A DNA stretch of 43,635 nt from NCBI GenBank assembly GCA_020356065.1, contig CP070632.1, positions 1,444,209 through 1,487,843 of the forward strand, written 5' to 3'. Below, piece by piece: positions 1 to 9,224 of this stretch. The position numbers were made by a program, and so were the translations under genes. Within the stretch, counting starts at the first letter, position 1. Every line of letters begins with the position of its first letter. The notes below the pieces were generated by a model. The model had not been told where the DNA came from. It worked only from the letters and a program-made list of their open reading frames with translations, and did no database searches. The DNA is from Nitrospiraceae bacterium (lineage in GTDB: Bacteria > Nitrospirota > Thermodesulfovibrionia > UBA6902).

Positions 1-1868
1 GGATTCCAGCTGCCTCCGTTGTCCGTGGATACCTGGACTTCATCTATCGGGTCTGTGCCCTCTGTCCCGGTGCCATCTATTACATAGAATGCCCCGCTTA
101 GCGTCCCCCCTGATGGATTCGTTATCATTGTGTCAGGATACGAATAGACCTCGGGTAAATAATCAATATGGAGTAACGGTGCCCCGAGTGGATCCCCATT
201 GAATGACTCTGCAGTTCGAGTGCCTGTCCCCGTGACAATAATTACCATTGAATTACCACTTGACCACCCCGGACGGTTTACGATCTCTTGAATAATAGGA
301 CGGATAGATGGCGTGCTCTGAATTTCTCCCTGCATGGTCCATGACACAGGATTCCATGATACAAAGCTCGATGTCGTGCTCCTCGATGAGATATTCCCAC
401 TGATGTCAATAAACGTCGCTGCGTTGTCAGTCGCCTCTCCCTCTATCGTAAGCGATGTGGCCGCTAAGCTGATCTCGTCAACCTGAAACTGAACATGGGC
501 ATGAAAGATACTTGCCTGAGGCGGGATCGTCAATGCGATAAAACGCATTCCCACCGTTTGTGCACCTCTGGATCCATCAACAACCAATTCCAAATCTCTG
601 CTGGTCAAGGACAGACTTCCTGTGTCCCGCTCCTCAGCATCATCACTCCCTGAGGCTACTTGTACTTCTATCGAAACAGCTCCTTCAGGATACACCATCA
701 CCATGATCATGTCCGAACCAGATTGTCCCCCGCTGTCATTCACCGAGGCTGTGATAATGTGTGTGCCCAGCGACAGCGTGCTCGTTAAAAACAACCCACC
801 CGATCCGATGGGTCCGTCCAGACTCGAGGTCCACACCATACTTCCCGTTAAGTCTCCATCTTCGGCATCCAATGCCGTGCCGGTGAACGTGACAGTGTCG
901 CCCAGGTTAATCATCGACCCATTACTTGGCATTGTGATCGTCACCACCGGTAGCGCATTCCCATTGAAGGGCGGTAATGAGAACTCATAGACCTTGCCGT
1001 CGTTCTCATTGGGGTCCGAGTCGTTATCCGTGCCTCGATCCACAATATACAGGCTCATCTCACCCGGATTCACACTGCTCGGTGCGTAGGCCAATCCGGA
1101 AAGCTTCCTTGCATTAGCCTCAGACATATCTATCGTGCGCACCAGCTCCCCATCGGTCGTCGCATGCACCACGGACGTATCTGATGCAGCAATATAGAGA
1201 TGTCCAAAGTCTGAGTCATATGCGATGCCTTCGGGATCCGAAGTCCCCAGAACAGTCGTGTCAAAACTTGTCACCTGGTCATCACCCATTGGGGGTACAC
1301 CGTCAAAGATTCCGTTGACACCCGGATTGACCGTATAAACTTCCTCGTTTACACCGTCTATAATATGCAGAACACCTTGCGCGGTATTGTAGGTCACACC
1401 TTCGGGATCATCACTTCCAAATGCAGAAGTACTAAAGGAGGTAACTATATCATCCGTGGTTCCGTAGAACCCATCTGCTCCCGGATCCAGTTCATATACG
1501 CTCTTTGTGCCGGTGTCGTCGGAGAAAAAAAGGTGATTGTTATAAGGATTATAGGCAACCCCGGTCGGTTCATCTGAAAAATGGAAGGTAGTCAGCGTAT
1601 CGAGCAAGGTGCCGTTCAGATCGATTTTAAAAAGATTATCACCGGTAAAAAGTGCTGGGATCTCATTGACTTCAGAATCGCAAACAAGCAGCGTATCAAA
1701 CGCATCGATATAAACTATTCCTGCTGAGTCGGGACTGGGCGGTGACCACATCGAGGCATCGGTAGTCCGTACCAGGGTTGCTACCTGCGCCAAAGCTGGA
1801 AGGCTCAGCGCAAAACACAGGCTCAGCGCACATATTATAAAAACAACAGTGATACGATGCAGTATCAT
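1..1868 (-). CDS. Secreted beta-propeller / Ig-like / jelly-roll protein (3' end missing)
   Basis: Open frame from an ATG at 1868 to the left window edge, so the C-terminus is missing (at least 622 residues). It begins with a signal peptide (MILHRIT, then a hydrophobic core ending SLPALAQ). Residues about 30-300 contain repeats of the kind PxGVAYN, DPEGVTYN and DPEGIAYD and end in LSLYIVDRG-like text, typical of NHL or SdiA-regulated beta-propellers. An Ig/PKD-like domain (PVVTITMPSNGSMINLGDTV) follows. Then comes a jelly-roll domain of about 175 residues (DDAEERDTGSLSLTSRDLEL through TGTGTRTAESFNGDP), the type annotated DNRLRE or CBM96-like. The same domain occurs twice in the 4772-7717 protein. 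Likely extracellular, and perhaps polysaccharide-binding given the EPS genes upstream in the same orientation; the ligand is inference. The 43-bp gap to the next gene suggests one transcript. Confidence 0.8.
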   Translation of the reverse strand, partial: MILHRITVVFIICALSLCFALSLPALAQVATLVRTTDASMWSPPSPDSAGIVYIDAFDTLLVCDSEVNEIPALFTGDNLFKIDLNGTLLDTLTTFHFSDEPTGVAYNPYNNHLFFSDDTGTKSVYELDPGADGFYGTTDDIVTSFSTSAFGSDDPEGVTYNTAQGVLHIIDGVNEEVYTVNPGVNGIFDGVPPMGDDQVTSFDTTVLGTSDPEGIAYDSDFGHLYIAASDTSVVHATTDGELVRTIDMSEANARKLSGLAYAPSSVNPGEMSLYIVDRGTDNDSDPNENDGKVYEFSLPPFNGNALPVVTITMPSNGSMINLGDTVTFTGTALDAEDGDLTGSMVWTSSLDGPIGSGGLFLTSTLSLGTHIITASVNDSGGQSGSDMIMVMVYPEGAVSIEVQVASGSDDAEERDTGSLSLTSRDLELVVDGSRGAQTVGMRFIALTIPPQASIFHAHVQFQVDEISLAATSLTIEGEATDNAATFIDISGNISSRSTTSSFVSWNPVSWTMQGEIQSTPSIRPIIQEIVNRPGWSSGNSMVIIVTGTGTRTAESFNGDPLGAPLLHIDYLPEVYSYPDTMITNPSGGTLSGAFYVIDGTGTEGTDPIDEVQVSTDNGGSWN

Positions 1869-1911
1869 TTGCGGTTACTCACTCCCCCTAGCTGTATTGT
1901 TGTCGTTATTT

Positions 1912-2802
1912 TTACTGTGCTCTACCCTGAACACAGGGAGTAAGTGACCACTCGGTTACCTGGCCGCTCGGACCTCCATCAGACGCGATGTATAAATGCA
2001 TTTGTCCTGCGTCATCTGTTTGGTCCATGCTCGGCGCAAACAAGAAACCATTGGGCTCATTCCGGTCAATTCCCGAGAGAACACCAACACTTGCAAGATC
2101 ACTTTCCTCAGTGATTCTATATAACTCCCGCCTGGTCGGACTAAATACATAGAGACAGCCATCGGTTTGATTGAACCCGAGCCCCCGAAGACGTGCCTTG
2201 CTTTGTTTCAGAAAGAACTTAGATATACGCCCCTCCTCCAGAGCCTCCGTAATCTCATAATTCTCCCGTTTTGGTCCAGGATTGACTTGAACTATCTTTG
2301 GACCAAAGCGGTCGAGGATAAAAAGAGTTCCAGTTTTTTGGTCCACAGCTATCCCGCTCGGATCCCTGACACCGATTTCTTCGGTCTTGAACCGTTGAAT
2401 AACGTTTGGGCTTTGAAGGTTACTTCTCAGCTTTATCACAACCAACTCGCTTGAATCAGGCTCTAATAAAAACAGCCGCTTGGCTCGATCATCAAAGGTG
2501 ATATTGATGGGATCAGAAATCTCCTGAGATAAGGTGCCAGGATCCCCAGGTTGCCCATCATTCTGAAGCAGGAAAATCGTGCCTGCACCCTGTTTCGGCT
2601 GGTCTAATACAAGAATGCTGTTTGTCCGAGGCGGGAAGACTACACCATCGAGGTTTACTCCGCTAAAATAATCATCCATCTCGAGAAATCGGATGAGACG
2701 AATATTATTAGCCTCATTCTGCGCCCAAGCGTTTGCAAAATAAACCAATGAATAAAGAACAACTGAACATATAACAGCGCCTTCTTTAAACAGCTTAAAC
2801 AT
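1912..2802 (-). CDS. Secreted NHL/SdiA-regulated-like beta-propeller protein
   Basis: A 296-residue protein with a signal peptide (MFKLFKEGAVICSVVLYSLV, cleavage likely near ANAWAQ). The rest consists of short beta-propeller-like blocks such as DPINITFDDRAKRLFLLEPD, DPSGIAVDQKTGTLFILDRF and LRGLGFNQTDGCLYVFSPT, ending LYIASDGGPSGQVTEWSL. This matches the propeller of the proteins encoded at 1-1868 and 4772-7717, but without the added Ig and jelly-roll domains. The start is supported by AGAGAGGA about 9 nt upstream. No catalytic motif is visible. It probably acts outside the inner membrane as a binding or structural partner of the neighbouring secreted proteins; that role is inference. Confidence 0.8.
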   Translation of the reverse strand: MFKLFKEGAVICSVVLYSLVYFANAWAQNEANNIRLIRFLEMDDYFSGVNLDGVVFPPRTNSILVLDQPKQGAGTIFLLQNDGQPGDPGTLSQEISDPINITFDDRAKRLFLLEPDSSELVVIKLRSNLQSPNVIQRFKTEEIGVRDPSGIAVDQKTGTLFILDRFGPKIVQVNPGPKRENYEITEALEEGRISKFFLKQSKARLRGLGFNQTDGCLYVFSPTRRELYRITEESDLASVGVLSGIDRNEPNGFLFAPSMDQTDDAGQMHLYIASDGGPSGQVTEWSLTPCVQGRAQ

Positions 2803-2865
2803 GGGAGAAATCCTCTCTCTTATTTTTTAATACATTTAACTTCAGGATGGATTGCAGCATCACTC

Positions 2866-4728
2866 TCATTGTTTGTCCACTACATAAGGCTGAGCCCCTC
2901 GAAAACCACCATCATGAGTTCCGGGCCATCCATTTGAAGAAAGATCAATCGCTCCTGATCCAGCAGGGCTTCCAGCAAGCGGACGGTACTGGTTATCCAA
3001 TTGAGGATCAGCTTCAACACCCGAGTTTTCCCATCCAGGTGGATAATGTGATTGCGTTACAGCAAAAAAGTTATCGGATCTGAATTGAGAAAGGGTATGA
3101 AAGTCGCTTTCTCTTGTACCATCATCCCAATCTCTGAATAACGGGTTTGAACCCGGCACTTTTTTATAATATAAATTCCCATCCAGAATATGAGCACCAT
3201 CAGAAACATCTATGCCCGTTTCCATTATATAATCCCGTGTCTGAATGAAAATATTATTGTAGACTTCCTGAGGAACACCGTTAAACACCCCTTTATACGC
3301 ATAGCCCACACCCTTATCATGATAATTGGCATTCCTCATTTCACCTGCAATGATTGTATTGTTATATATTTTCCATGGGTCTATGTATCCTTTATCATCA
3401 CTATGAGAACCGAACGCTACATGCCAACTCATCCCATCACCTGACTCAGTATAGTGAGGGTCACCGGCCCTGAAATATAAATATTTTTCTTTCAGATCAA
3501 TAATATTGTGGTGAATATATTTTGTGCCAGGATGTACACTATGACCTGACCCGTTCCGGCCCGGCCCCTTGGACACATGTATCATTTTATTGAATCCTAT
3601 GTCCACATTATAGGAAGCTGTTCCAAGTTGTATCACATCGTCCCGTATCCCATGAAATTCATTATTTTGGATGTAAACATTATAGACCTTTGATGCCGCT
3701 CCAATGCCGTCAAATATATTCTTGAACAGTGAGTTTCTGATTTCTACGTCATGAACGCCATTTTTGAGACCAATAGCCACCTGCTGAAGACTGTGCGCAG
3801 GTTTTGTTCCTCTTTTCACATCAGACCATGCTACCCATGGAGGAAAAGAATCATTAATAGTGACGCTATCGAAGATGAGATGATGAACATTGTTCGTAAC
3901 TTTGATATGGGATCTTCCTCCTAAAATATGTGCATTCCTGACACTGATGTGATGGGAACCTGTTTCGAATAGAAGCGCATTATCTCTGTATCTTATATCA
4001 ATGCCTTCAATATCTATGTAAGCGGCGTTGCTTTTGAAGTGCAGACCTGCTCCATCCGGAACAATGCATATCTCATGCTGTCCCGGATTGACATTTGAAG
4101 GGATGGTGTATCCCATAATACGTCCCTGCCTGCTTGGCTGTAGACGGATGTATATTCTCTGATCAGAACTGTTCCAGAATACACCAGGACCAACATATAC
4201 AGATCCGGTTTCTGTGTAATTTTCGTTATGCGAACTTAAGTGTTCATAATTTTCATAAGGTACCAGATGTGACATATTACCCCCAGGGTCAAGGTAGCCA
4301 TGCACAAGACCTGCATTTGCATACGTTTTTACAGACCGATAAATATTTCTCGCTGCTTCAAACAGTTCCCAGTCAGAATTCGGTACACTTCTGAATTCCT
4401 TATAACCGCCATCAATAACAGGTGACTCGTTTTCATAGTTCTTAATTGCTATATGATGAAAATCAGTACCCCTGACATTAATATTAATGTTATCTTCAAG
4501 GTAAATACCTTCGCGTAAAAAGAGAGTATCTCCGGCTTGCAGTTTCGGAATACTGCTCGATACTGTTCTCCATGGATCAGACAAGCTCCCCGTATGTGAA
4601 TCACTTCCAGTGCGCGGGTCAACATAATACATGGTACCCATCGCAGATGCAGAAATACTCATCTGTCCTGTGATGAAGAGGAGCATACTGACCAAGTTTA
4701 ATAAAATACTCTTACATGTATGATTCAT
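2866..4728 (-). CDS. Secreted right-handed parallel beta-helix protein (chondroitinase-B/DUF1565-like)
   Basis: A 620-residue protein with a signal peptide (MNHTCKSILL, a hydrophobic stretch, cleavage near SISASAMG). It then has the hallmark opening of parallel beta-helix proteins: YYVDPRTGSDSHTGS, DPWRTVSSSIPKLQAGDTL, LREGIYLEDNI. The middle (about residues 230-400) has serial PbH1-like rungs such as AAYIDIEGIDIRYRDNALLF, HHISVRNAHILGG and VHDVEIRNSLFKNIFDGIG. Family members include polysaccharide lyases and epimerases, but catalytic residues cannot be assigned from sequence alone. Its position after the EPS genes suggests a role in trimming or binding the polymer (inference). A diverged, internally deleted copy lies at 15855-16449. 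Confidence 0.82.
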   Translation of the reverse strand: MNHTCKSILLNLVSMLLFITGQMSISASAMGTMYYVDPRTGSDSHTGSLSDPWRTVSSSIPKLQAGDTLFLREGIYLEDNININVRGTDFHHIAIKNYENESPVIDGGYKEFRSVPNSDWELFEAARNIYRSVKTYANAGLVHGYLDPGGNMSHLVPYENYEHLSSHNENYTETGSVYVGPGVFWNSSDQRIYIRLQPSRQGRIMGYTIPSNVNPGQHEICIVPDGAGLHFKSNAAYIDIEGIDIRYRDNALLFETGSHHISVRNAHILGGRSHIKVTNNVHHLIFDSVTINDSFPPWVAWSDVKRGTKPAHSLQQVAIGLKNGVHDVEIRNSLFKNIFDGIGAASKVYNVYIQNNEFHGIRDDVIQLGTASYNVDIGFNKMIHVSKGPGRNGSGHSVHPGTKYIHHNIIDLKEKYLYFRAGDPHYTESGDGMSWHVAFGSHSDDKGYIDPWKIYNNTIIAGEMRNANYHDKGVGYAYKGVFNGVPQEVYNNIFIQTRDYIMETGIDVSDGAHILDGNLYYKKVPGSNPLFRDWDDGTRESDFHTLSQFRSDNFFAVTQSHYPPGWENSGVEADPQLDNQYRPLAGSPAGSGAIDLSSNGWPGTHDGGFRGAQPYVVDKQ

Positions 4729-4771
4729 CGATCTTCTGAAATAATCATGTTATAAAAAATGGCTTGCCTGT

Positions 4772-7717
4772 CTAATTCACATCGAACTCAATGTGCAGTA
4801 CAGGAGCTCTGGGTGGGGATCCGTTATATGATTCAGCTACACGTTCTCCTGTACCGGTTATTATGATTACAAGAGAATTACCGCTTGTCCATCCACTGCC
4901 ATTGGACACTATCTCTTCGATTATTGAAGCTATGTTCGGCGTCTGCTGGGCAGTCCCGGCTTCCCCTACGGTAAGCCATGGATCGGGAGTCCAACCTTCA
5001 GAATCAATTGTCAGGGTTCTTTCTGAGATATCTCCCTGGATTGCGGTAAAAGTAGATGCGTCAGGAGAGGCTTCACCGTATATTGTCAGATTTGCTGCAC
5101 CTGAGGATATCTCGTCAACCGTAAACTGAATGTAGGCATAGGTAATGTCAGCGCCAGCTGGAATATTCACATTGCTGAATCGCATACCGACTTTCTGATT
5201 TCCATTCTTATCATATGCCAGCTCAAGGTCACTGCTGCTAAGAGACATGCTGCCATCGGCACGTTCCTCGGCATCATCGGTGCCGGTTAAGATTTGAACT
5301 TCCAAAATGTTAATTGTGTCTGCAACATCAACGGATGCCGATCCGCTGATGCTGCCATCTGCAGCAGTTACTGTAAATGGCCCTCCTACCGTTGTTGCGG
5401 TATACAATCCGTCAGAATCGATGGTACCACCACCACTTGTTGACCATTCCGGATTTATTCCCGTAACATTGCCATACTGGTCATATCCTGTGGCTGTGAA
5501 TTTCTGTACGTCTCCAACAGACAGCCTTGACTGTTCAGGCATAACAACGATGTTTGTCAATACAGGCAGGCCCGCACTATATTCAATATGAAGCACAGGT
5601 GCACTTTCAGGTGTACCGTTATAGGACTCAGCTACCCGTTCTCCTGTCCCGGTTATTATGATTACAAGAGAATTGCCCCCTGCCCAGCCACTGCCATCGG
5701 ACACAATTTCTTCGATGATTGAAGCAATATTCGGCGTCTGCTGGGCAGCGCCGGCAGCTCCTACGGTAAGCCATGGACCGGGTGTCCATCCTGCGGAAGC
5801 CACAGTCAGGGGCCTGTCTGAAATGTTTTTATCGATAGAGGTAAAAGTGGCTGCATCAGAAGAGGATTCACCATATATTGTAAGATTTGCTGTACCTGAG
5901 GATGTCTCGTCAACTGTGAACTGAATGTAGGCATGGGTAATATCAGCATCAGGGGGAATATTCACACTATTGAATCGCAAACCAATTTTCTGGTTTCCCT
6001 TCTTATCGTAGGTCATCTCAAGGTCACTGCTGCCAAGTGACATTCTGCCAGTGACAAGCTCCTCAGCATCGTCTGAACTTGTGGTAATCTGAACTGATAT
6101 CGTTGTAGCTCCTCCTGAACAATCAGCATCTGCACTATCGAGGAATCCATCACAATCATTGTCAAGGTCGTCGTTACAGGTGGCTTCAGGGACCTCTGTA
6201 GGCACGCCCGGGATTGCATCACACTCTTCCGCTGACTGATCTGCCTTGCAAATATAGGTTCCTGTAGTCTCACATACTCCTGTCCCTGCTGTGCAGTTAT
6301 TGCCAAGGTTAACAAAATCCTCATCAACATCATTATCACAGTCATTGTCAAGTCCGTCACAGAGCTCTGCTGTCGGACCTACTTCACCTGTACAGATGCC
6401 GTTCCACATGCCGCCAATACAGGACTCGGTGCCTGCCACACATTCGCCGGTATCGCTACCGCATGAACGGGTATCACCGTCGTTACAATCACACCCTTCA
6501 TCCACTGTGCCGTCACAGTCTTCATCCAGACTGCCGTCACAGACTTCAGGCACTGCTCCTGCAAAAGGATCACAGGTGTTTACTTCACTTCCTCCCTGAC
6601 ACGCCCACTGACCTGTATTGCCTGAACATTCTCCCACGCCACACGTTGTTGGCAACGGATCATATTCATCGTCAGGCATTCCGTCACAATCGTCATCTAT
6701 TCCGTCACAATTATCGTCTTGATGACCCGTTGGACTGCAGTCACAACTGGGAGAACACAGTTTTAATTCATATGCGTCTCCGTCAGGTTTTCTAAGGCTC
6801 CTCCTGTCTACAATATAGAGAGAAAGATCATCAGGATTAATACTAGGATCGGATGGGGGAGCAAATACGCCACCGTATGGTTTCGACGCGGCTGGAGATA
6901 AGCCTTGAAGAGAATAATCATCAATATACGTCCCGTCAGTGTCATATTCAAATATCATTTCAGGTCCTGTTTGTACCGATGATATGAATAAGTGACGGCT
7001 TACCGGATCAAATGCTATCCCATTTGGGTCTTCTACGCTTGCATCAATATAAAACCTGTATAGAAACTGCAACTCTGCGTTATAAACAATAACCTGTCGT
7101 ACTCCGCCTACACTTTCCAATACATAAAGATCCCCTGTCACAGGATCACTTGTAATACCCTCCGCGTCGTTCGCCTCGGGGACATCATCATTAATATGGA
7201 CATAATCGATGTAATCCCCAAATGGGATAGCATAGCGATATATATCCTGTCTGTTGTCATTTACAATGTAAAAATATCCATCATATACACTGTAGGTGAT
7301 CCCAGACGGTTCGCGATAACCATTACCAGTACCTCTCTGACGGGCATCATATGAATTATGGAGTACTTCACCTGACAGTGACGTCTCAAAAATATTAACG
7401 CCGTTCCATAGAGGAACTTCATCTATTTCCGCATCGGAAATGAAAAGATGTCCTGATGGCCAATGATACGAGATGCCGGAAGGGTCAATACTCGGAATAT
7501 TTCCGTTCCACAGTTTAAAATAATTGCGCTGCTGCACTTCCCCTGCTGCTGCATACGGAACATGTATCCCAAAAAGCAAAAAAATTATAAGTGCTGAAAA
7601 AATCCACTTTACACCGCTGCATCTTAAGCCCCTTATTTTCTTTAAAGCAATCAGCATATATGTTAGCCAGATGACTACTTTCTTCTTATCTGCAATGGTA
7701 TCGCTGGAATGAATCAT
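4772..7717 (-). CDS. Large secreted protein: beta-propeller, MopE-like DxDCDG repeats, two jelly-roll domains
   Basis: A 981-residue protein. AAGGAGA sits about 4 nt before ATG 7717, fixing the start. A hydrophobic signal segment lies about residues 37-55, after an unusually long positively charged lead, and ends YAAAGE. An NHL/SdiA-regulated-like propeller follows, to about residue 320. Next is a Cys/Asp-rich block of about 220 residues with recurrent DNCDGIDDDCDG, DEDCDGTVDEGC and DNDCDGFLDSADADC motifs, the putative metal-binding type of MopE-like proteins. Two copies of the DNRLRE/CBM96-like domain end the protein, separated by a BIG2-like domain (VVMPEQSRLSVGD...). Most likely a calcium-rich extracellular matrix or surface protein. 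No PEP-CTERM or other sorting tail is visible; it ends IEFDVN. Confidence 0.82.
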   Translation of the reverse strand: MIHSSDTIADKKKVVIWLTYMLIALKKIRGLRCSGVKWIFSALIIFLLFGIHVPYAAAGEVQQRNYFKLWNGNIPSIDPSGISYHWPSGHLFISDAEIDEVPLWNGVNIFETSLSGEVLHNSYDARQRGTGNGYREPSGITYSVYDGYFYIVNDNRQDIYRYAIPFGDYIDYVHINDDVPEANDAEGITSDPVTGDLYVLESVGGVRQVIVYNAELQFLYRFYIDASVEDPNGIAFDPVSRHLFISSVQTGPEMIFEYDTDGTYIDDYSLQGLSPAASKPYGGVFAPPSDPSINPDDLSLYIVDRRSLRKPDGDAYELKLCSPSCDCSPTGHQDDNCDGIDDDCDGMPDDEYDPLPTTCGVGECSGNTGQWACQGGSEVNTCDPFAGAVPEVCDGSLDEDCDGTVDEGCDCNDGDTRSCGSDTGECVAGTESCIGGMWNGICTGEVGPTAELCDGLDNDCDNDVDEDFVNLGNNCTAGTGVCETTGTYICKADQSAEECDAIPGVPTEVPEATCNDDLDNDCDGFLDSADADCSGGATTISVQITTSSDDAEELVTGRMSLGSSDLEMTYDKKGNQKIGLRFNSVNIPPDADITHAYIQFTVDETSSGTANLTIYGESSSDAATFTSIDKNISDRPLTVASAGWTPGPWLTVGAAGAAQQTPNIASIIEEIVSDGSGWAGGNSLVIIITGTGERVAESYNGTPESAPVLHIEYSAGLPVLTNIVVMPEQSRLSVGDVQKFTATGYDQYGNVTGINPEWSTSGGGTIDSDGLYTATTVGGPFTVTAADGSISGSASVDVADTINILEVQILTGTDDAEERADGSMSLSSSDLELAYDKNGNQKVGMRFSNVNIPAGADITYAYIQFTVDEISSGAANLTIYGEASPDASTFTAIQGDISERTLTIDSEGWTPDPWLTVGEAGTAQQTPNIASIIEEIVSNGSGWTSGNSLVIIITGTGERVAESYNGSPPRAPVLHIEFDVN
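4775..5306 (-). repeat. Second copy of the tandem jelly-roll domain repeat
   Basis: This stretch encodes the C-terminal jelly-roll domain (ILEVQILTGTDDAEERADGS to LHIEFDVN). At DNA level it is closely similar to 5578-6100 over its whole length, including long shared runs such as ggttattatgattacaagag. It looks like an intragenic duplication. Confidence 0.75.
5578..6100 (-). repeat. First copy of the tandem jelly-roll domain repeat
   Basis: This stretch encodes the first jelly-roll domain (ISVQITTSSDDAEELVTGRM to LHIEYSAG). It pairs with 4775-5306. The two are separated by one BIG2-like domain of about 90 residues. Confidence 0.75.
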
Positions 7718-7740
7718 AAATCTCCTTTACTTTCTAATTG

Positions 7741-9222
7741 TTATAATAATGCCCATGCCTTCCTCCTTAATTCTCTGAGAAGAGTCTGCAGGTCCTGTGA
7801 AGCATCTATAGTTTCAAAGTATCTGGCCTCATAAAGAAGTCCTGAGTTATCAATGTAGCGTTTATGTAACTGGGCATCTGTTTCCTTACCATATTTTACC
7901 CTTGACCGGTTACGCTGAAGGGCAACATCAAAGGGTATCGAGAGATTGAATATTGCATCAGGAACGGGCATTGCATTGTAGAGCATGGCCTCAATGCGTC
8001 CCATCATACCAATCAGATTTCCTGTTTCATGCATGTCACCAATACGCGGGCTATCCATTTTCCCTTCATTCAGAGAGGGATATCTATCACAAACAACGAT
8101 ATATCCTCTGGCTCTCAGGCGATTGGCATATTTCAGGAGTTGATATCTTTCATATCCCGCGATCAGCCAACGTATGGCATAAGCAAGTCCGTATTCATTT
8201 ATATCCATGGAGCATGGTTCTATGCTGTCCTCATGTGAAGTGGTAGTGATCGTCTGAAGCTTCACTTTGAATAATTTTCTCATCATCAACAGGGGTCTGA
8301 CCCATACTGTCTCAAGTCTGGGCCTCGGGCGACCAACATGCAGGTAGCGTGTCATAAAATCTTTACGCAGCCATTGATGCAGCTCACCTGTTATGGTGGA
8401 TTTACCTGTTGCATCAAGACCGGTAATCGCAATAATAGCACCGCCGGAGACAAGACACTTCTTTTCTCCGGTAACGAACTTGCCTATAAACCGGTGTACG
8501 ATATGAGCATAGCGGCTGATAAAGGAGCGAGTAATGCCGTTACGACTAAACGAAGACAGTAACTGTCGCTCCTGTATCCCCAGGTACACCTTGCGGGAAA
8601 GACGCGTAGAACTGACGTATCCATCCAGCATCTCATTAAAAAAACCGATTGGAATGGATTTTATATACGTTTTCAGCAGAGAATTTACTTTATCAGGATC
8701 AATCGTGCTGTTAATATGGCTGAATTCAATGTTAAAGGAACTGCGCTTCTTCCAGATTAGCAGTGCACCTGGCAGACAGGATATCTTTATGTAATATCTG
8801 ACAATAAAGATGATAAGTTCAACTTCAGGACAGGGAATCCTGCAGCCAGATGAATGAAATACACTGTTCTCCAGGATCATTTTTTCCATAGGCAGATGAT
8901 AATTTTTAGTATGGCTTTCACCGGTAATGATGTTTAAATGCACATGCAGGTGAAGAAACGTACCTGTTTCTCTGTCAAGACCATAAAAGTGAAAAATAAA
9001 CGGAAAACGGTATTTCCTGTGATACGCTTCCTTAAATCCCAAAGAAAGAATAATCTCTAAAAATCGGTCATAGTCTTGCCTGCTTACAAGCAGGTCAAGG
9101 TCTTCTTCTCCGGAAAGGCTTTTCTCAAGTTCATTATTTTCCTTCCAGTGACAATACTCAATTCCATGAGAATTCAGTGTGTCGACAAATATTCTGGAGA
9201 GTTCAAGCATCGGATGCCTCAT
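7741..9222 (-). CDS. EPS-locus protein: nucleotidyltransferase-like N-terminus fused to thymidylate-kinase-like domain
   Basis: A 493-residue protein. The N-terminal part (about 1-150) has SGEEDLDLLVSRQDYDRF, with an acidic D-x-D-x-hydrophobic pattern like minimal nucleotidyltransferase folds. The C-terminal part begins with a clear P-loop, AITGLDATGKST (residues 265-276), and has a later CDRYPSLNEGKMDSPRI stretch, as in thymidylate kinases (DRY/DRF motif). Such fusions occur in polysaccharide loci. True dTMP kinase activity is not implied and the substrate is unknown. The start (ATG 9222) lies 2 nt after the stop of the upstream P-loop gene, so the two are very likely co-expressed and may be partners. 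No strong ribosome site is visible, consistent with translational coupling. Confidence 0.72.
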   Translation of the reverse strand: MRHPMLELSRIFVDTLNSHGIEYCHWKENNELEKSLSGEEDLDLLVSRQDYDRFLEIILSLGFKEAYHRKYRFPFIFHFYGLDRETGTFLHLHVHLNIITGESHTKNYHLPMEKMILENSVFHSSGCRIPCPEVELIIFIVRYYIKISCLPGALLIWKKRSSFNIEFSHINSTIDPDKVNSLLKTYIKSIPIGFFNEMLDGYVSSTRLSRKVYLGIQERQLLSSFSRNGITRSFISRYAHIVHRFIGKFVTGEKKCLVSGGAIIAITGLDATGKSTITGELHQWLRKDFMTRYLHVGRPRPRLETVWVRPLLMMRKLFKVKLQTITTTSHEDSIEPCSMDINEYGLAYAIRWLIAGYERYQLLKYANRLRARGYIVVCDRYPSLNEGKMDSPRIGDMHETGNLIGMMGRIEAMLYNAMPVPDAIFNLSIPFDVALQRNRSRVKYGKETDAQLHKRYIDNSGLLYEARYFETIDASQDLQTLLRELRRKAWALL

Positions 9223-9224
9223 TT

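Noticed and set aside
5307-6795. Several plus-strand frames of 60-115 residues in the propeller/MopE-like gene
   Set aside because: Shadows of a repetitive gene; no start signals or recognisable domains.
2866-7717. PEP-CTERM/exosortase system suggested by the EPS genes and sigma-54 activator
   Set aside because: No protein ends in a PEP motif plus hydrophobic helix and basic tail, and no exosortase gene is present.
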